Source: Lachnospiraceae bacterium (lineage in GTDB: Bacteria; Bacillota; Clostridia; Lachnospirales; Lachnospiraceae). From it: a stretch of 42,567 nt of DNA. The stretch's first letter is position 1; each line of letters starts with the position of its first letter. Under the pieces are notes generated by a model. That model searched no databases and had not been told where the DNA came from. It saw only the letters and a program-made list of their open reading frames with translations. The position numbers were made by a program, and so were the translations under genes. The stretch covers positions 1 to 42,567 of the forward strand of contig JAFYAS010000012.1 of the NCBI GenBank assembly GCA_017540605.1. Direction: 5' to 3'. Below are positions 25,121 through 34,104 of this stretch, piece after piece.

Positions 25121-27025
25121 ATGCCTGACGAGACAAAGAGAAAATCAAAGATGGAGATAGCTGCTGAGACTAGCAAGAAAAGTCGGGAGATGCATAGGGA
25201 TGATCTTTCCCGTGATGATGTTGAAAAGATATTAAATGAAGCCAAGAAGACGGTTGATGATGTGAATAAGAATAATCAGCCTGTTGTTGACGAGAAAAAA
25301 TCTGAAGAAAAGCCTCAGAAGGTTTCGGATAAGGAAAAAGAAGACAAGAAACCTTCAAAATCTGAAAAGACTGCTACCAAAAAGGATGACAACAGATCTG
25401 ATGATCACAAAGAAGAAAATAAAGACAGCAAAAAAGCCGAGATAAATAAGGACAGCAAGAATAAAGAACCCAAAAAAGAAGATTATAAGTCCGAAGACAA
25501 AAAGACAGTTGATAGCAAGAATGAAAAAAAGTCTGAGGATAAAAAGGAAACTAAGAGTGTCGAAGAAGTAAAAAAAGAAGATAAGAAACTTGTTGATGAT
25601 GCTGTTATCATAAAAGAGAAGAAGGCTCTGAATGTAGGCAGGTTCTTCAAGGTGGCAGGCTTTGTTCTCGTAGGTCTTTTAGCTCTTGGCTATGGCCTTG
25701 GATGCGTTTACTTTAGTAATCATTTTCAGGCGAATACAAAGGTGAACGGTATAGATGCCTCTTATCTTACCGGAAGCGAAATCCTTCCAAAACTCAACGA
25801 AAAGGCAAATGATTATTGCTTGACTGTATCAGGCAGGGGAGATGTTAGCTTTGATATCAAGGGTGATGATATTGATTTCATGGCGGAGCCTGCAGAGAAT
25901 ATTGAACAAGTAGCTATTGATCAAAAGTATTATAGGTGGCCTCTTTCATTTATAAAGAATTCAGATCTAGAGCTTTCCTATTCTGTAAAATATGATTCTG
26001 AAAAGCTGGGAAGATGCCTCGCTACTTCAAAGCTTTTTGATGGTAAAGTATATAGAGAACCCAAGGATGCATTTATTGAATACAAGGATGGCGGATTTGT
26101 TATTACCCCTGAGGATAAGGGTACGGCACCTGTGAAGGCTGATCTTTATGATGCGGTTGGAAAAGCTGTTGCATCCATGGATGATAGTATTTCTTTGGAG
26201 AACGCGGATGTTTATATGCAACCGAAGATTCTCTCTGATAATGAGGAGCTGGTAAAAAGGTGTGATGCTCTGGCAGCATATAATGAGTGTTCTCTTACCT
26301 ATATGCTTGGTAGTGTTGAGTATGAGATTCCACCTGAGAAGCTTACAGAGGCTTTGTATTTTGATAACGGAGGGCATCTTTCCATAGATTCTGACAAGGT
26401 AAAGCTTTTTGTATCCCAGCTGGCATCTGAATTCAATACAGCAAATACAACGAGAGACTTTGTGACTCATAAGGGTTATAAGGTTTATGTAAAGGGACCT
26501 TACGGATATACAATAGATGAAGAGAAGGAATTTGAGAGTATTTACGAGCAATTAAGGCTCAGAAAAAAGGTGACAAGAGAGCCTATCTATACCACTCACG
26601 GTTATGCAAGGAAGGGCGTTAAGAATGATGTTGGCAATTCATATGTAGAGATCGATCTTGAGGCTCAGCACCTTTACCTTTTCCTTGACGGACAGCTTTA
26701 TCTTGAATCAGATGTTGTGACGGGAAATGTTAGCCATAAGTGTGCAACTCCTCCCGGAATTTATGGAGTTTATTACAAGAAGACACCTGCTATACTCCGC
26801 GGTGATGATTATGAGTCTCATGTGACCTATTGGATGCCTTTTAACAAGGGTATCGGACTTCATGACGCTACCTGGAGAGGCAGATTTGGTGGAAATATCT
26901 ATCTTTACAACGGATCTCATGGATGTGTCAATCTTCCTCTTAGTAAAGCGAAGGAGATCTATCAGGTAGTTAAGGTTGGTATGCCGGTTATTCTCTATAA
27001 CAGTTCGTCTTATGTAAGACAGTAA
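25121..27025 (+). CDS. L,D-transpeptidase (YkuD) with long charged cytoplasmic N terminus
   Basis: 634 residues. Residues 1 to about 165 are extremely Lys/Glu/Asp/Ser-rich and of low complexity (for example KKEDKKLVDD). A membrane segment at about 176-198 follows, then an extracellular region of some 300 residues resembling the peptidoglycan-binding PGBD4 domains of clostridial L,D-transpeptidases. The C-terminal YkuD domain (about 510-634) contains GLHDATW and the catalytic GSHGCVN motif. Such enzymes form 3-3 cross-links or anchor proteins to peptidoglycan. The charged N terminus lies inside the cell and is unusual. Ribosome binding site AGGA, 12 nt after the phosphoesterase gene. Confidence 0.9.
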   Translation: MPDETKRKSKMEIAAETSKKSREMHRDDLSRDDVEKILNEAKKTVDDVNKNNQPVVDEKKSEEKPQKVSDKEKEDKKPSKSEKTATKKDDNRSDDHKEENKDSKKAEINKDSKNKEPKKEDYKSEDKKTVDSKNEKKSEDKKETKSVEEVKKEDKKLVDDAVIIKEKKALNVGRFFKVAGFVLVGLLALGYGLGCVYFSNHFQANTKVNGIDASYLTGSEILPKLNEKANDYCLTVSGRGDVSFDIKGDDIDFMAEPAENIEQVAIDQKYYRWPLSFIKNSDLELSYSVKYDSEKLGRCLATSKLFDGKVYREPKDAFIEYKDGGFVITPEDKGTAPVKADLYDAVGKAVASMDDSISLENADVYMQPKILSDNEELVKRCDALAAYNECSLTYMLGSVEYEIPPEKLTEALYFDNGGHLSIDSDKVKLFVSQLASEFNTANTTRDFVTHKGYKVYVKGPYGYTIDEEKEFESIYEQLRLRKKVTREPIYTTHGYARKGVKNDVGNSYVEIDLEAQHLYLFLDGQLYLESDVVTGNVSHKCATPPGIYGVYYKKTPAILRGDDYESHVTYWMPFNKGIGLHDATWRGRFGGNIYLYNGSHGCVNLPLSKAKEIYQVVKVGMPVILYNSSSYVRQ

Positions 27026-27040
27026 TGATAGAAGGTATTT

Positions 27041-27880
27041 ATGGGTAAGATTTACGACAGGATTGAAAAATGTTATGATAGTGTGGTAGGAAGCTTTCCA
27101 AAGCTTTCTAAAGAATTTGTTCCGAAGGTTGCCGTGATACTTGGATCGGGACTCGGTGAGTTGGCAGATGAGATTGATTCTGTCGGAAGTGTGGCCTACA
27201 ATGATATCGAGGATTTTCCTGTGTCTACAGTCAGTGGTCATAAGGGAAGATTTGTATTCGGATATATTGGTGAGGTTCCCGTTGTTTTGATGCAGGGCAG
27301 GGTTCATCATTATGAAGGCTATTCCATGGAGGATGTAGTTCTTCCTGTGAGACTTATGAAAAGAATGGGAGCGGAGTTTTTGTTCCTTACCAATGCTGCG
27401 GGAGGCATAGATCCTTCGATAAAGCCCGGAAGTCTTATGCTTATTATCGATCAGATTTCAACCTTTGTAAGGTCACCACTTATCGGTGAGAATGATGAGA
27501 AGCTTGGTGTGAGATTTCCCGATATGTCTGAAGTTTATGACAAGGATCTCAGAGACGTGATAAGAAATGCAGCGTCAAAGCTTGGTATAGAGCTTTACGA
27601 AGGCGTATATATACAGTTTACCGGACCTCAATATGAAAGTCCTGCAGAGGTTAGAATGGCAAGGATGCTTGGAGCCTCTGTAGTGGGTATGAGCACCGCC
27701 TGTGAGGCTGTTGCTGCCAATCATATGGGTATGAAGATCTGCGGTATTTCATGTATTACCAATCTGGCAAGTGGTGTTTCCGACAAGCCGCTTGATCACG
27801 AGGAGGTAAAGGAAACAGCCGACAGAGTTAGCAAGGAGTTTAAGGAGCTTGTAAAGCTTTCTGTAGAGGGTATGGCGTAA
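27041..27880 (+). CDS. Purine-nucleoside phosphorylase, trimeric class
   Basis: 279 residues. Cleaves inosine and guanosine with phosphate, in purine salvage. The class I trimeric PNP motifs are complete: ILGSGLGELAD (phosphate), SGHKGRF, MQGRVHHYEGYSM, LTNAAGGIDPSIKPG, GPQYESPAEVRM and GMSTACEAVAANHMGM. Placed 15 nt after the L,D-transpeptidase gene, as the last gene of the lysC run. Commonly named punA or deoD2; the symbol is left open. Confidence 0.93.
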   Translation: MGKIYDRIEKCYDSVVGSFPKLSKEFVPKVAVILGSGLGELADEIDSVGSVAYNDIEDFPVSTVSGHKGRFVFGYIGEVPVVLMQGRVHHYEGYSMEDVVLPVRLMKRMGAEFLFLTNAAGGIDPSIKPGSLMLIIDQISTFVRSPLIGENDEKLGVRFPDMSEVYDKDLRDVIRNAASKLGIELYEGVYIQFTGPQYESPAEVRMARMLGASVVGMSTACEAVAANHMGMKICGISCITNLASGVSDKPLDHEEVKETADRVSKEFKELVKLSVEGMA

Positions 27881-27881
27881 G

Positions 27882-27900
27882 AAAAGCTATAAAGCTTTTT
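27882..27900 (+). terminator. Weak terminator after PNP
   Basis: AAAAGCT (27882-27888) pairs with AGCTTTT (27893-27899) with a short T tail. The stem is AT-rich, so efficiency is doubtful. Confidence 0.4.
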
Positions 27901-27948
27901 ATGTGGCTACGGTTTAAAATCAAGGTTATATTTTAGGGGTGTTATATT

Positions 27949-28752
27949 ATGGAGATTCAACTTTGGAGAGAGCTTTTGGATCCCTATCAGTTGGCTGTTG
28001 ACGAGCTTGTTTTAAAGTTTAGTCATATGATCAGCGAATTCAGGAATTCAAACAAATACTCACCCATTGAACAGGTTCATGGGCGTGTAAAGAAGATATC
28101 GAGTATTCTTGATAAGATGCAAAAAAAGCATATTTCTATGGAAGAGCTTGAGGATTGTATCGATGATATCGCGGGTGTCAGGATCATCTGCCAGTTTGTT
28201 GAGGATATTGACAGAGTAGTTGATATTATCCGAAAGCGTTCAGATATGGAGATAAAAGAGGAGAAGGACTATATCACCAATATGAAGGATAGCGGTTATC
28301 GTTCCTATCATGTTATCATTTGGTATGATGTGCAGACCTTCGACGGACCGAAACGTATTCAGGCGGAGATTCAGATAAGAACTCTTGCCATGGATTTCTG
28401 GGCGACTATCGAGCATTCGCTGCAATACAAGTATAAGGGCAACATGCCTGAGCATATAAAGGATAAACTATCATCAGCATCCAATGCCATCATCCTCCTT
28501 GATACAGAGATGAGTCAGGTGCGTGATGAGATCATGGATGCTCAGAATATGTTCCAGGTAAAGGCAAAGATTGTTTCGGATATCCTGATCAATATCCAGA
28601 ATCTTTATAGGGTTGCCAATAAGCGTGAGATTGTAAAGATACAGGATGAATTCTTCAGTGTTTACAGTACTGAGGATATTGAGAAGCTTGACCGTTTCTC
28701 AAAGCAGCTTGATATCATTTCTGAGGGCTACAGAGCTCAGAGTTTATATTAA
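27949..28752 (+). CDS. relQ: Small alarmone synthetase (RelQ/YjbM type)
   Basis: 267 residues, synthetase only, without the HD hydrolase, TGS or ACT domains of long Rel. Makes (p)ppGpp from GTP/GDP and ATP. Visible synthetase motifs: HGRVKKISSILDKM (ATP-side basic residues), DDIAGVRIICQF, MKDSGYRSYHVII (G-loop Tyr) and EIQIRTLAMDFWATIEH. The N-terminal helix and C-terminal helices fit the tetrameric RelQ group. It heads a run with rsmF-like, a membrane protein and an RluA-like gene, each separated by 1-12 nt, so alarmone synthesis is tied to ribosome-modifying genes. Confidence 0.9.
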   Translation: MEIQLWRELLDPYQLAVDELVLKFSHMISEFRNSNKYSPIEQVHGRVKKISSILDKMQKKHISMEELEDCIDDIAGVRIICQFVEDIDRVVDIIRKRSDMEIKEEKDYITNMKDSGYRSYHVIIWYDVQTFDGPKRIQAEIQIRTLAMDFWATIEHSLQYKYKGNMPEHIKDKLSSASNAIILLDTEMSQVRDEIMDAQNMFQVKAKIVSDILINIQNLYRVANKREIVKIQDEFFSVYSTEDIEKLDRFSKQLDIISEGYRAQSLY

Positions 28753-28763
28753 ATGAGGATGAT

Positions 28764-30131
28764 ATGAATTTACCAAAGCTATACGAAGACAGAATGAAAA
28801 ATATGCTGGGTTCGGAATATGCAGATTATGAGGCTTCGCTTGCGGAGCCTTTTATTCATGGCCTGAGAGTCAATACAAAGAAGATATCTGTAGAGGATTT
28901 TTTGAAGATATCGCCTTTTGAACTTGAACCTGTTCCCTGGTGTGAGAACGGATTTTATATTCTGGATGAAAAGAGACCTTCAAAGCATCCCTATTATTTT
29001 GCAGGGCTATACTATCTCCAGGAGCCCTCAGCTATGATTCCTGCAGCCTTAATGCCCATAGATCCCGGAGATAAGGTTATTGATATCTGCGCTGCTCCCG
29101 GAGGAAAAAGCACAGAGCTTGGAGCGAAGCTCAATGGTTCGGGCTTTCTTTTATCAAATGATATAAGTGCATCAAGGGCGAAGGCATTACTTAAGAATCT
29201 TGAGGTCTTCGGTATTGGAAATATGGCTGTATCCTCTGAAAGTGTGAATGTCCTTGCTGATAGATTTCCATGCTTTTTTGATAAGATCCTAATAGATGCT
29301 CCCTGTTCGGGAGAGGGAATGTTTAGAAAATCGTCATCTATGATCACAGCATGGGAGCGTAACGGTGTGGAGCTTTTTGTGGGACTTCAAAAAAGTATTC
29401 TGAAGGATGCGGTTAAGATGCTTGCTCCCGGCGGAGTGATGATCTACTCTACATGTACTTTTTCTCCCGAGGAGGACGAACAGTCCATTGAATATCTTTT
29501 GAGCCTTGATGATAGTTTGTCCCTTTGTGAGCTGCCTTTGTTTGATGGCTTTGTTCCCGGTAAACCTGAATGGGGAGAGTCGCAAAATGTTGAGCTTTCT
29601 AAGACAAGAAGACTGTTTCCTCACAAGCTAAGGGGAGAGGGACATTTCGTTGCTATGGTCAAAAAATCCGAGAATGCTGATGATGGTTTTGTTGGCGTGA
29701 ATCCTTATCGATTTAAGTCTGCTAAGCTTTCGTCAGAGGCTAAGGAGTTTTTTAAATCTGTTAAGATAGATCTTGATCTCAAAAGAATTGAGTCATTTGG
29801 GGGAAGACTATATTACATTGGGAAGGATGCTCCTGATGTAGGGGGACTTAGATTACTTCGTAACGGTTTGTTGCTAGGCGAGGAAAAGAAGAACCGTTTT
29901 GAGCCGTCCGAGGCTCTTGCTATGGCACTTAAGGTAGATGAATTTGACAATGTGCTTGACCTACCTGCAGACGACATCAGAGTTACTAAATACCTAAAGG
30001 GTGAGACTATCGAGGGAGAAGGAAATAACGGATATATCCTGATCTGTGTAGATGGATACCCCTTGGGCTTTGGCAAGCTCAATAAGGGAATAGTTAAGAA
30101 TAAATATCTTCCGGGCTGGAGAATGAATTGA
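28764..30131 (+). CDS. RsmF-like rRNA cytosine-C5 methyltransferase
   Basis: 455 residues of the NOL1/NOP2/Sun family. The N-terminal RNA-binding part ends near residue 100. The SAM motif is VIDICAAPGGKSTELGAKL, the general motif IV is DAPCSGEGMFRK with its conserved Cys, and motif VI YSTCTFSPEEDE holds the nucleophilic Cys. The C-terminal ~150 residues match the extra domain of RsmF/YebU-type enzymes, ending in DGYPLGFGKLNKGIVKNKYLPGWR. Methylates a cytosine of 16S rRNA in known members; the target position here is not certain. Confidence 0.9.
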   Translation: MNLPKLYEDRMKNMLGSEYADYEASLAEPFIHGLRVNTKKISVEDFLKISPFELEPVPWCENGFYILDEKRPSKHPYYFAGLYYLQEPSAMIPAALMPIDPGDKVIDICAAPGGKSTELGAKLNGSGFLLSNDISASRAKALLKNLEVFGIGNMAVSSESVNVLADRFPCFFDKILIDAPCSGEGMFRKSSSMITAWERNGVELFVGLQKSILKDAVKMLAPGGVMIYSTCTFSPEEDEQSIEYLLSLDDSLSLCELPLFDGFVPGKPEWGESQNVELSKTRRLFPHKLRGEGHFVAMVKKSENADDGFVGVNPYRFKSAKLSSEAKEFFKSVKIDLDLKRIESFGGRLYYIGKDAPDVGGLRLLRNGLLLGEEKKNRFEPSEALAMALKVDEFDNVLDLPADDIRVTKYLKGETIEGEGNNGYILICVDGYPLGFGKLNKGIVKNKYLPGWRMN

Positions 30132-30132
30132 T

Positions 30133-30720
30133 ATGAAAAAGGGCGAATACGGTCATATAGAATATTATAAAAAGCGGATGCTGTTTATATCTATGATATT
30201 CATAGTTTTGATAGCTGTTCTTTCAACGGCTGTACTTTTGGTATTCAAAACAAGAAATAATGCGCTGATACTTCTTCCGATCATATTGGTTCTGCCATTT
30301 GCAAGGTTTTTTGTGAACTACCTTATCGTGAGGCAGGCAAAGGCTTGGACCATGTCGCATGAGATATATGAAGAGGTTCAGACGTACCTTAAAGGAAAGA
30401 TTGATGTGACTGCTGCCTATGATGTTACAGTGTTTTCCAAGGAAGGCGTAACGTTTCTTGATTTTATCTTTATTTACGGTGATATTGTATGTGGCCTTAG
30501 AAGTGGAAACAAAGGAAAGTTTTCTGACAGGGATATGGAAAAATATATAGAGAAGCTTCTTAGGGTTGACGGCTATAAAATGAAGGTATATGTGTATGAT
30601 GAGCTTCATAAGCTTACAGAAGCCTTTGATAAGCGATATGAGAGCATAAAAAATGAAAATAAAGCAAATGTTAAGCGTCAGGAAAAGGTTAAGGATTCTA
30701 TTTTAAATATAGGAGTGTAA
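30133..30720 (+). CDS. Membrane protein of unknown function
   Basis: 195 residues. Two hydrophobic segments near the N terminus (about 16-38 and 44-65), then a cytosolic domain of about 125 residues with DVTVFSKEGVTFLDFIFIYGD and a Lys-rich coiled C terminus. No family recognised. It starts one base after the rsmF-like stop (stop TGA followed by ATG) and ends two bases before the pseudouridine synthase gene, so it is translationally coupled with both. A role near the membrane is all that can be said. Confidence 0.75.
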   Translation: MKKGEYGHIEYYKKRMLFISMIFIVLIAVLSTAVLLVFKTRNNALILLPIILVLPFARFFVNYLIVRQAKAWTMSHEIYEEVQTYLKGKIDVTAAYDVTVFSKEGVTFLDFIFIYGDIVCGLRSGNKGKFSDRDMEKYIEKLLRVDGYKMKVYVYDELHKLTEAFDKRYESIKNENKANVKRQEKVKDSILNIGV

Positions 30721-30722
30721 AC

Positions 30723-31679
30723 TTGAGAGAAATACATATAACTAAGGATGAAGAAAATCAAAGACTTGATAAGTACCTTTCAAAGTATCTTTCCCTTGCG
30801 CCGAAATCATTTATCTACAAGATGCTTAGGAAAAAGAATATCAAGCTTAACGGGAAAAAGGCAACTGGCAATGAGATCATAAAATGTGACGATCTTATTA
30901 GCTTGTTTTTATCTGATGATACTATTGAATCCTTTGAAAAGAAGGAGCTTCAAAGGGGAGTACCGACTCTTAAGTCATCCGAGATAATTTACGAGGATAA
31001 TGATATACTGGTTGTAAATAAGCGAGCAGGTGAGCTTTCGCAAAAGGCAGTGACCAACGATATTTCTGTCAATGAAAGACTTGTGGCTTATTATAAAACG
31101 AAGGAAGGTGCTGTTGATACATTTACTCCTTCTGTGTGCAATAGGCTCGATAGAAATACTACAGGCCTTTTGCTTTGCGGTATGTCTCTTCGTGGAAGTC
31201 AGGTGCTTTCAAAGCTTTTGAAGGACAGAGATATAGATAAGTTCTATACAACTATTGTAAAAGGCAAGGTGACTGACAGGATACGGGTTTCAGGCTATCT
31301 TAAGAAGGATGAAGATACCAATAAGGTATCGGTGATCTCTGAAAAAAGGGAGGGCTATGACAGGATAGAAACTGAATACGAGCCTATAGCATTTTCTGAG
31401 GAAGGCTTTACATATCTTAGGGTAAAGCTGATCACCGGAAAGACACATCAGATCAGAGCACATCTTTCATTTCTTTGCCACCCCATAGTCGGAGATACAA
31501 AGTATGGAGATATGTGGATAAATGACAGCTTTAGGAAAAAATACGGACTAAAATATCAGCTTCTTCATGCAAAAGAAGTGCATTTTCCAAGGGTAGAAGG
31601 GTATGCTTTCTCCGGAAAGATTGTTGAAGCCCTTGAACCTGAGTTATTTTTACAGATACTTAATGAATTGGGTATTTGA
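30723..31679 (+). CDS. RluA-family pseudouridine synthase with S4 domain
   Basis: 318 residues with a TTG start preceded by GGAGTG. N-terminal S4 RNA-binding domain (about 1-70: RLDKYLSKYLSLAPKSFIYKML). Catalytic domain with the RluA signature RLDRNTTGLLL and nucleophile Asp143. The C-terminal KTHQIRAHLSFLCHPIVGDTKYG motif is typical of the RluC/RluD/TruC clan. It isomerises uridines in 23S rRNA in known members; the site is unknown here. Last gene of the relQ run. Confidence 0.92.
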   Translation: MREIHITKDEENQRLDKYLSKYLSLAPKSFIYKMLRKKNIKLNGKKATGNEIIKCDDLISLFLSDDTIESFEKKELQRGVPTLKSSEIIYEDNDILVVNKRAGELSQKAVTNDISVNERLVAYYKTKEGAVDTFTPSVCNRLDRNTTGLLLCGMSLRGSQVLSKLLKDRDIDKFYTTIVKGKVTDRIRVSGYLKKDEDTNKVSVISEKREGYDRIETEYEPIAFSEEGFTYLRVKLITGKTHQIRAHLSFLCHPIVGDTKYGDMWINDSFRKKYGLKYQLLHAKEVHFPRVEGYAFSGKIVEALEPELFLQILNELGI

Positions 31680-31703
31680 AATAATAGTGATTTGTGATAA
31701 AAT
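31676..31703 (+). promoter_or_regulatory. Promoter of the FIST-GGDEF gene
   Basis: -35 TTGAAA (31676-31681), 16-bp spacer, TGA plus -10 TAAAAT (31698-31703). It overlaps the end of the pseudouridine synthase gene. Confidence 0.65.
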
Positions 31704-31756
31704 GTTGAGGTGGTATTGGCTATTTTGGCTATAATCTTAGGCATGGAGGTAACTAA

Positions 31757-33535
31757 ATGAGACAGTTTCAATACGAATATGATAATGCGGATAATTTCAA
31801 GAAATTTCTTACTAAGGTTAACCAGTGGATCAAGACTCAGGTTACCTCTCAGGTAGTTTTTACCATTTATGCGGAAACAATTGATAAGGATTATATTGGT
31901 GAGGTGTGTGACCTGATCGATAAAAGCATGCCGGATGCTCAGTATTTCGGCTGCTCTACCAATGGCAATATTATCGATGGAAAGCTGTGCTCAAAGACTA
32001 TAGGTATCACATGTACGGTATTTGAGTTCCCTTCAACAAAGCTTGAGCTTTTCCAATATGTGCTGGTTCCTGAAACAGTACATGAGGTTACTGCGGATAT
32101 CACGGAGAAGATCAATGAAAGAAAATGGGTCAAGGCAGCAAAGCTACTTACCACTATCAGAGGTATGTCTATGACCGGCTTTTGTGAGGATCTGTGGGAT
32201 GCCAATCCTGAGGTGAATATATTCGGGGGAGGTGCATTTGCCCCGGATATGAATTCAGAAATCGCCTGTGTTTTCTCAAAGGATTTTGGATATTATGACA
32301 AGGGAGTCGTTTTTGCTCTGCTTGGTGGAGAGGATATGAAGTTCACCACTACATATATAGCAGGCTGGAAACCCTTGGGTAGAGAATTAAAGGTTACAAG
32401 GGCAAAGGAAAGTATGCTCTATGAGTTGGATGGAAAACCCGCCTATGAGACATACTACAGATATCTGAATATTAAGAATGATGAGCATTTTTTTAACAAT
32501 ACATTGGAGTTTCCCTTCTTTTACAAGCACAATGGGATCAATATACTTAGAGCTCCCATAGCAAGCAATCCGGACGGATCACTTACCATGACTTCTGATA
32601 TAGATGAAGGAGCAATGGCACGTATCGCCTATGGAGACCCTTGGACTATTCTTGATATGGTTGAGAAAAAAGGAAAAGAAATCGAAGTGTTTCATCCCGA
32701 GGCGATAAATATTTTCTCGTGTGCTGCCAGAAGAACTTTTTGGGGCAATGATGAGATCAGTAAGGAAACTCTTCCCTTTCAATCCATAGCTCCCACATCG
32801 GGCTTTTATACCTCCAGTGAGTTTTTGAGGACCAAAGGCTATGTGAATCAGCACAATGTAACCTTGGTCATTGTAGGCATGAGAGAGGGCGAATATACAG
32901 GAAATGAAGAGCCTTCATTCACGATGTCGGCTATTGATCATTCAGGAAAGATTTCTATGATCAATCGACTTGCTACATTTATTGAGGCAGCAACTGAAGA
33001 GCTTGAGGAGGCCAATAAAAAGCTTACCGAAATGGCAATCATGGATGGTCTTACACAAATATACAATAGACGTGAGATACAAAGACGGATCATAGATGCC
33101 ACAAAGGAATATAAGGGGTATGGTGACGGAAGTCTTCGTACAGATTTGTCCCTTATTATGATCGATATTGATGATTTCAAAAAGGTCAATGATACCTACG
33201 GTCACAAGGTCGGTGATGAGGTGTTGAGAGGTCTTGCCTCGAAGATGCGTGAGATTCTTGAAGAATACATTCCTGATGCTTCTTGTGGACGTTGGGGCGG
33301 TGAGGAATTTATGATACTTCTTCCCGGATGCTCAGCCGATAAAGCGGCATATATAGCAGAAAAGCTACGTGTAGGATTCAATGAGATTGATTTTAAATCA
33401 GCAGGAAGGCAGACGATAAGTCTTGGCGTGACAGAGAGTTATCCCGATGAAAATCCCGATTATTTCTGTATCAGGGTTGACGCTGCATTGTATCACGCAA
33501 AGGATTATGGAAAGAATCAGGTTGTTTTAGAATAA
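31757..33535 (+). CDS. FIST-domain sensor diguanylate cyclase
   Basis: 592 residues, no membrane segment. The N-terminal ~380 residues match the FIST N and FIST C sensory domains (YFGCSTNGNI is a typical segment), proposed to bind small ligands such as amino acids. A short helical coiled linker (TEELEEANKKLTEMAIMDGLT) leads into a GGDEF domain from about residue 425 with MIDIDDFKKVNDTYGHKVGDEVL and the active-site variant GGEEF, which is catalytically competent in known enzymes. It should make c-di-GMP in response to a cytosolic signal. The PilZ protein at 13935 is a possible receiver. Confidence 0.9.
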   Translation: MRQFQYEYDNADNFKKFLTKVNQWIKTQVTSQVVFTIYAETIDKDYIGEVCDLIDKSMPDAQYFGCSTNGNIIDGKLCSKTIGITCTVFEFPSTKLELFQYVLVPETVHEVTADITEKINERKWVKAAKLLTTIRGMSMTGFCEDLWDANPEVNIFGGGAFAPDMNSEIACVFSKDFGYYDKGVVFALLGGEDMKFTTTYIAGWKPLGRELKVTRAKESMLYELDGKPAYETYYRYLNIKNDEHFFNNTLEFPFFYKHNGINILRAPIASNPDGSLTMTSDIDEGAMARIAYGDPWTILDMVEKKGKEIEVFHPEAINIFSCAARRTFWGNDEISKETLPFQSIAPTSGFYTSSEFLRTKGYVNQHNVTLVIVGMREGEYTGNEEPSFTMSAIDHSGKISMINRLATFIEAATEELEEANKKLTEMAIMDGLTQIYNRREIQRRIIDATKEYKGYGDGSLRTDLSLIMIDIDDFKKVNDTYGHKVGDEVLRGLASKMREILEEYIPDASCGRWGGEEFMILLPGCSADKAAYIAEKLRVGFNEIDFKSAGRQTISLGVTESYPDENPDYFCIRVDAALYHAKDYGKNQVVLE

Positions 33536-33542
33536 AAAAGTG

Positions 33543-33571
33543 TTGATTTATTTGTTTTACTGTGGTAGAAT
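33543..33571 (+). promoter_or_regulatory. Promoter of secG-rnr-smpB
   Basis: -35 TTGATT (33543-33548), 17-bp spacer, TGG plus -10 TAGAAT (33566-33571), leaving a leader of about 65 nt before secG. Confidence 0.75.
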
Positions 33572-33642
33572 ATCGCACGGTGCTGAAAAAAGCGTCGGGG
33601 TCGATTTATATGCGATCTGTAAAAACAATATGGAGGAAAATT

Positions 33643-34044
33643 ATGGAAGTCTTTATACAGATAGTAGTACTTATTGTGGCAGTTGCCCTTATTATAATCG
33701 TTTTATCTCAGGAAGGAAAGGATGCAGGCTTTGGTTCGGCTCTTTCCGGACAGACAGATACCTATTGGAGCAAGAATAAAGGACGTTCCAAGGAAGGTAT
33801 GCTTGTGAAGGTTACAACCTGTCTTTTAGTTTTACTTCTCGGTATGTCACTTCTTTTAAGCTCTAAGCTTATGAATGGAAAGACAGTTACCGATTCAGGC
33901 GAGCAGGAGATCGAGGTTTCATCAGGTGATGATGATGCAGCTGATGATGGAGATGCAGACGGAGCAGAGGTTGAAGTTGAGGCTGATGGAGATGATGCCG
34001 AGGATGGAGACGATGCTGACGCCGAAGAGAAGGATGCTGAGTAA
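33643..34044 (+). CDS. secG: SecG preprotein translocase subunit with an acidic tail
   Basis: 133 residues from the ATG at 33643, which follows GGAGG; the open frame reaches back to 33562, but without a ribosome binding site. Two membrane segments (about 4-20 and 55-72) flank the SecG core QEGKDAGFGSALSG. Usual SecG proteins are about 75 residues. This one carries about 55 extra C-terminal residues almost entirely Asp, Glu, Ala and Gly (such as DDAEDGDDADAEEKDAE), predicted disordered. Part of SecYEG protein export. The secG-rnr-smpB order is conserved in Firmicutes, which supports the call. Confidence 0.9.
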   Translation: MEVFIQIVVLIVAVALIIIVLSQEGKDAGFGSALSGQTDTYWSKNKGRSKEGMLVKVTTCLLVLLLGMSLLLSSKLMNGKTVTDSGEQEIEVSSGDDDAADDGDADGAEVEVEADGDDAEDGDDADAEEKDAE

Positions 34045-34057
34045 ATAATATGATTAT

Positions 34058-34088
34058 AATGACGGGCGCGTTTAGCCCGTCATTTTTT
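34058..34088 (+). terminator. Terminator or attenuator between secG and rnr
   Basis: AATGACGGGC (34058-34067) pairs with GCCCGTCATT (34075-34084) and runs into seven T residues. It lies within the conserved secG-rnr pair, so partial read-through to rnr is likely, since no separate rnr promoter was found. Confidence 0.85.
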
Positions 34089-34104
34089 TAAGGATTGATA
34101 GTGT

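Noticed and set aside
26027-26551. Minus-strand ORF of 174 codons inside the L,D-transpeptidase gene
   Set aside because: It is the antisense shadow of a clear gene, with no recognisable protein features or ribosome binding site.
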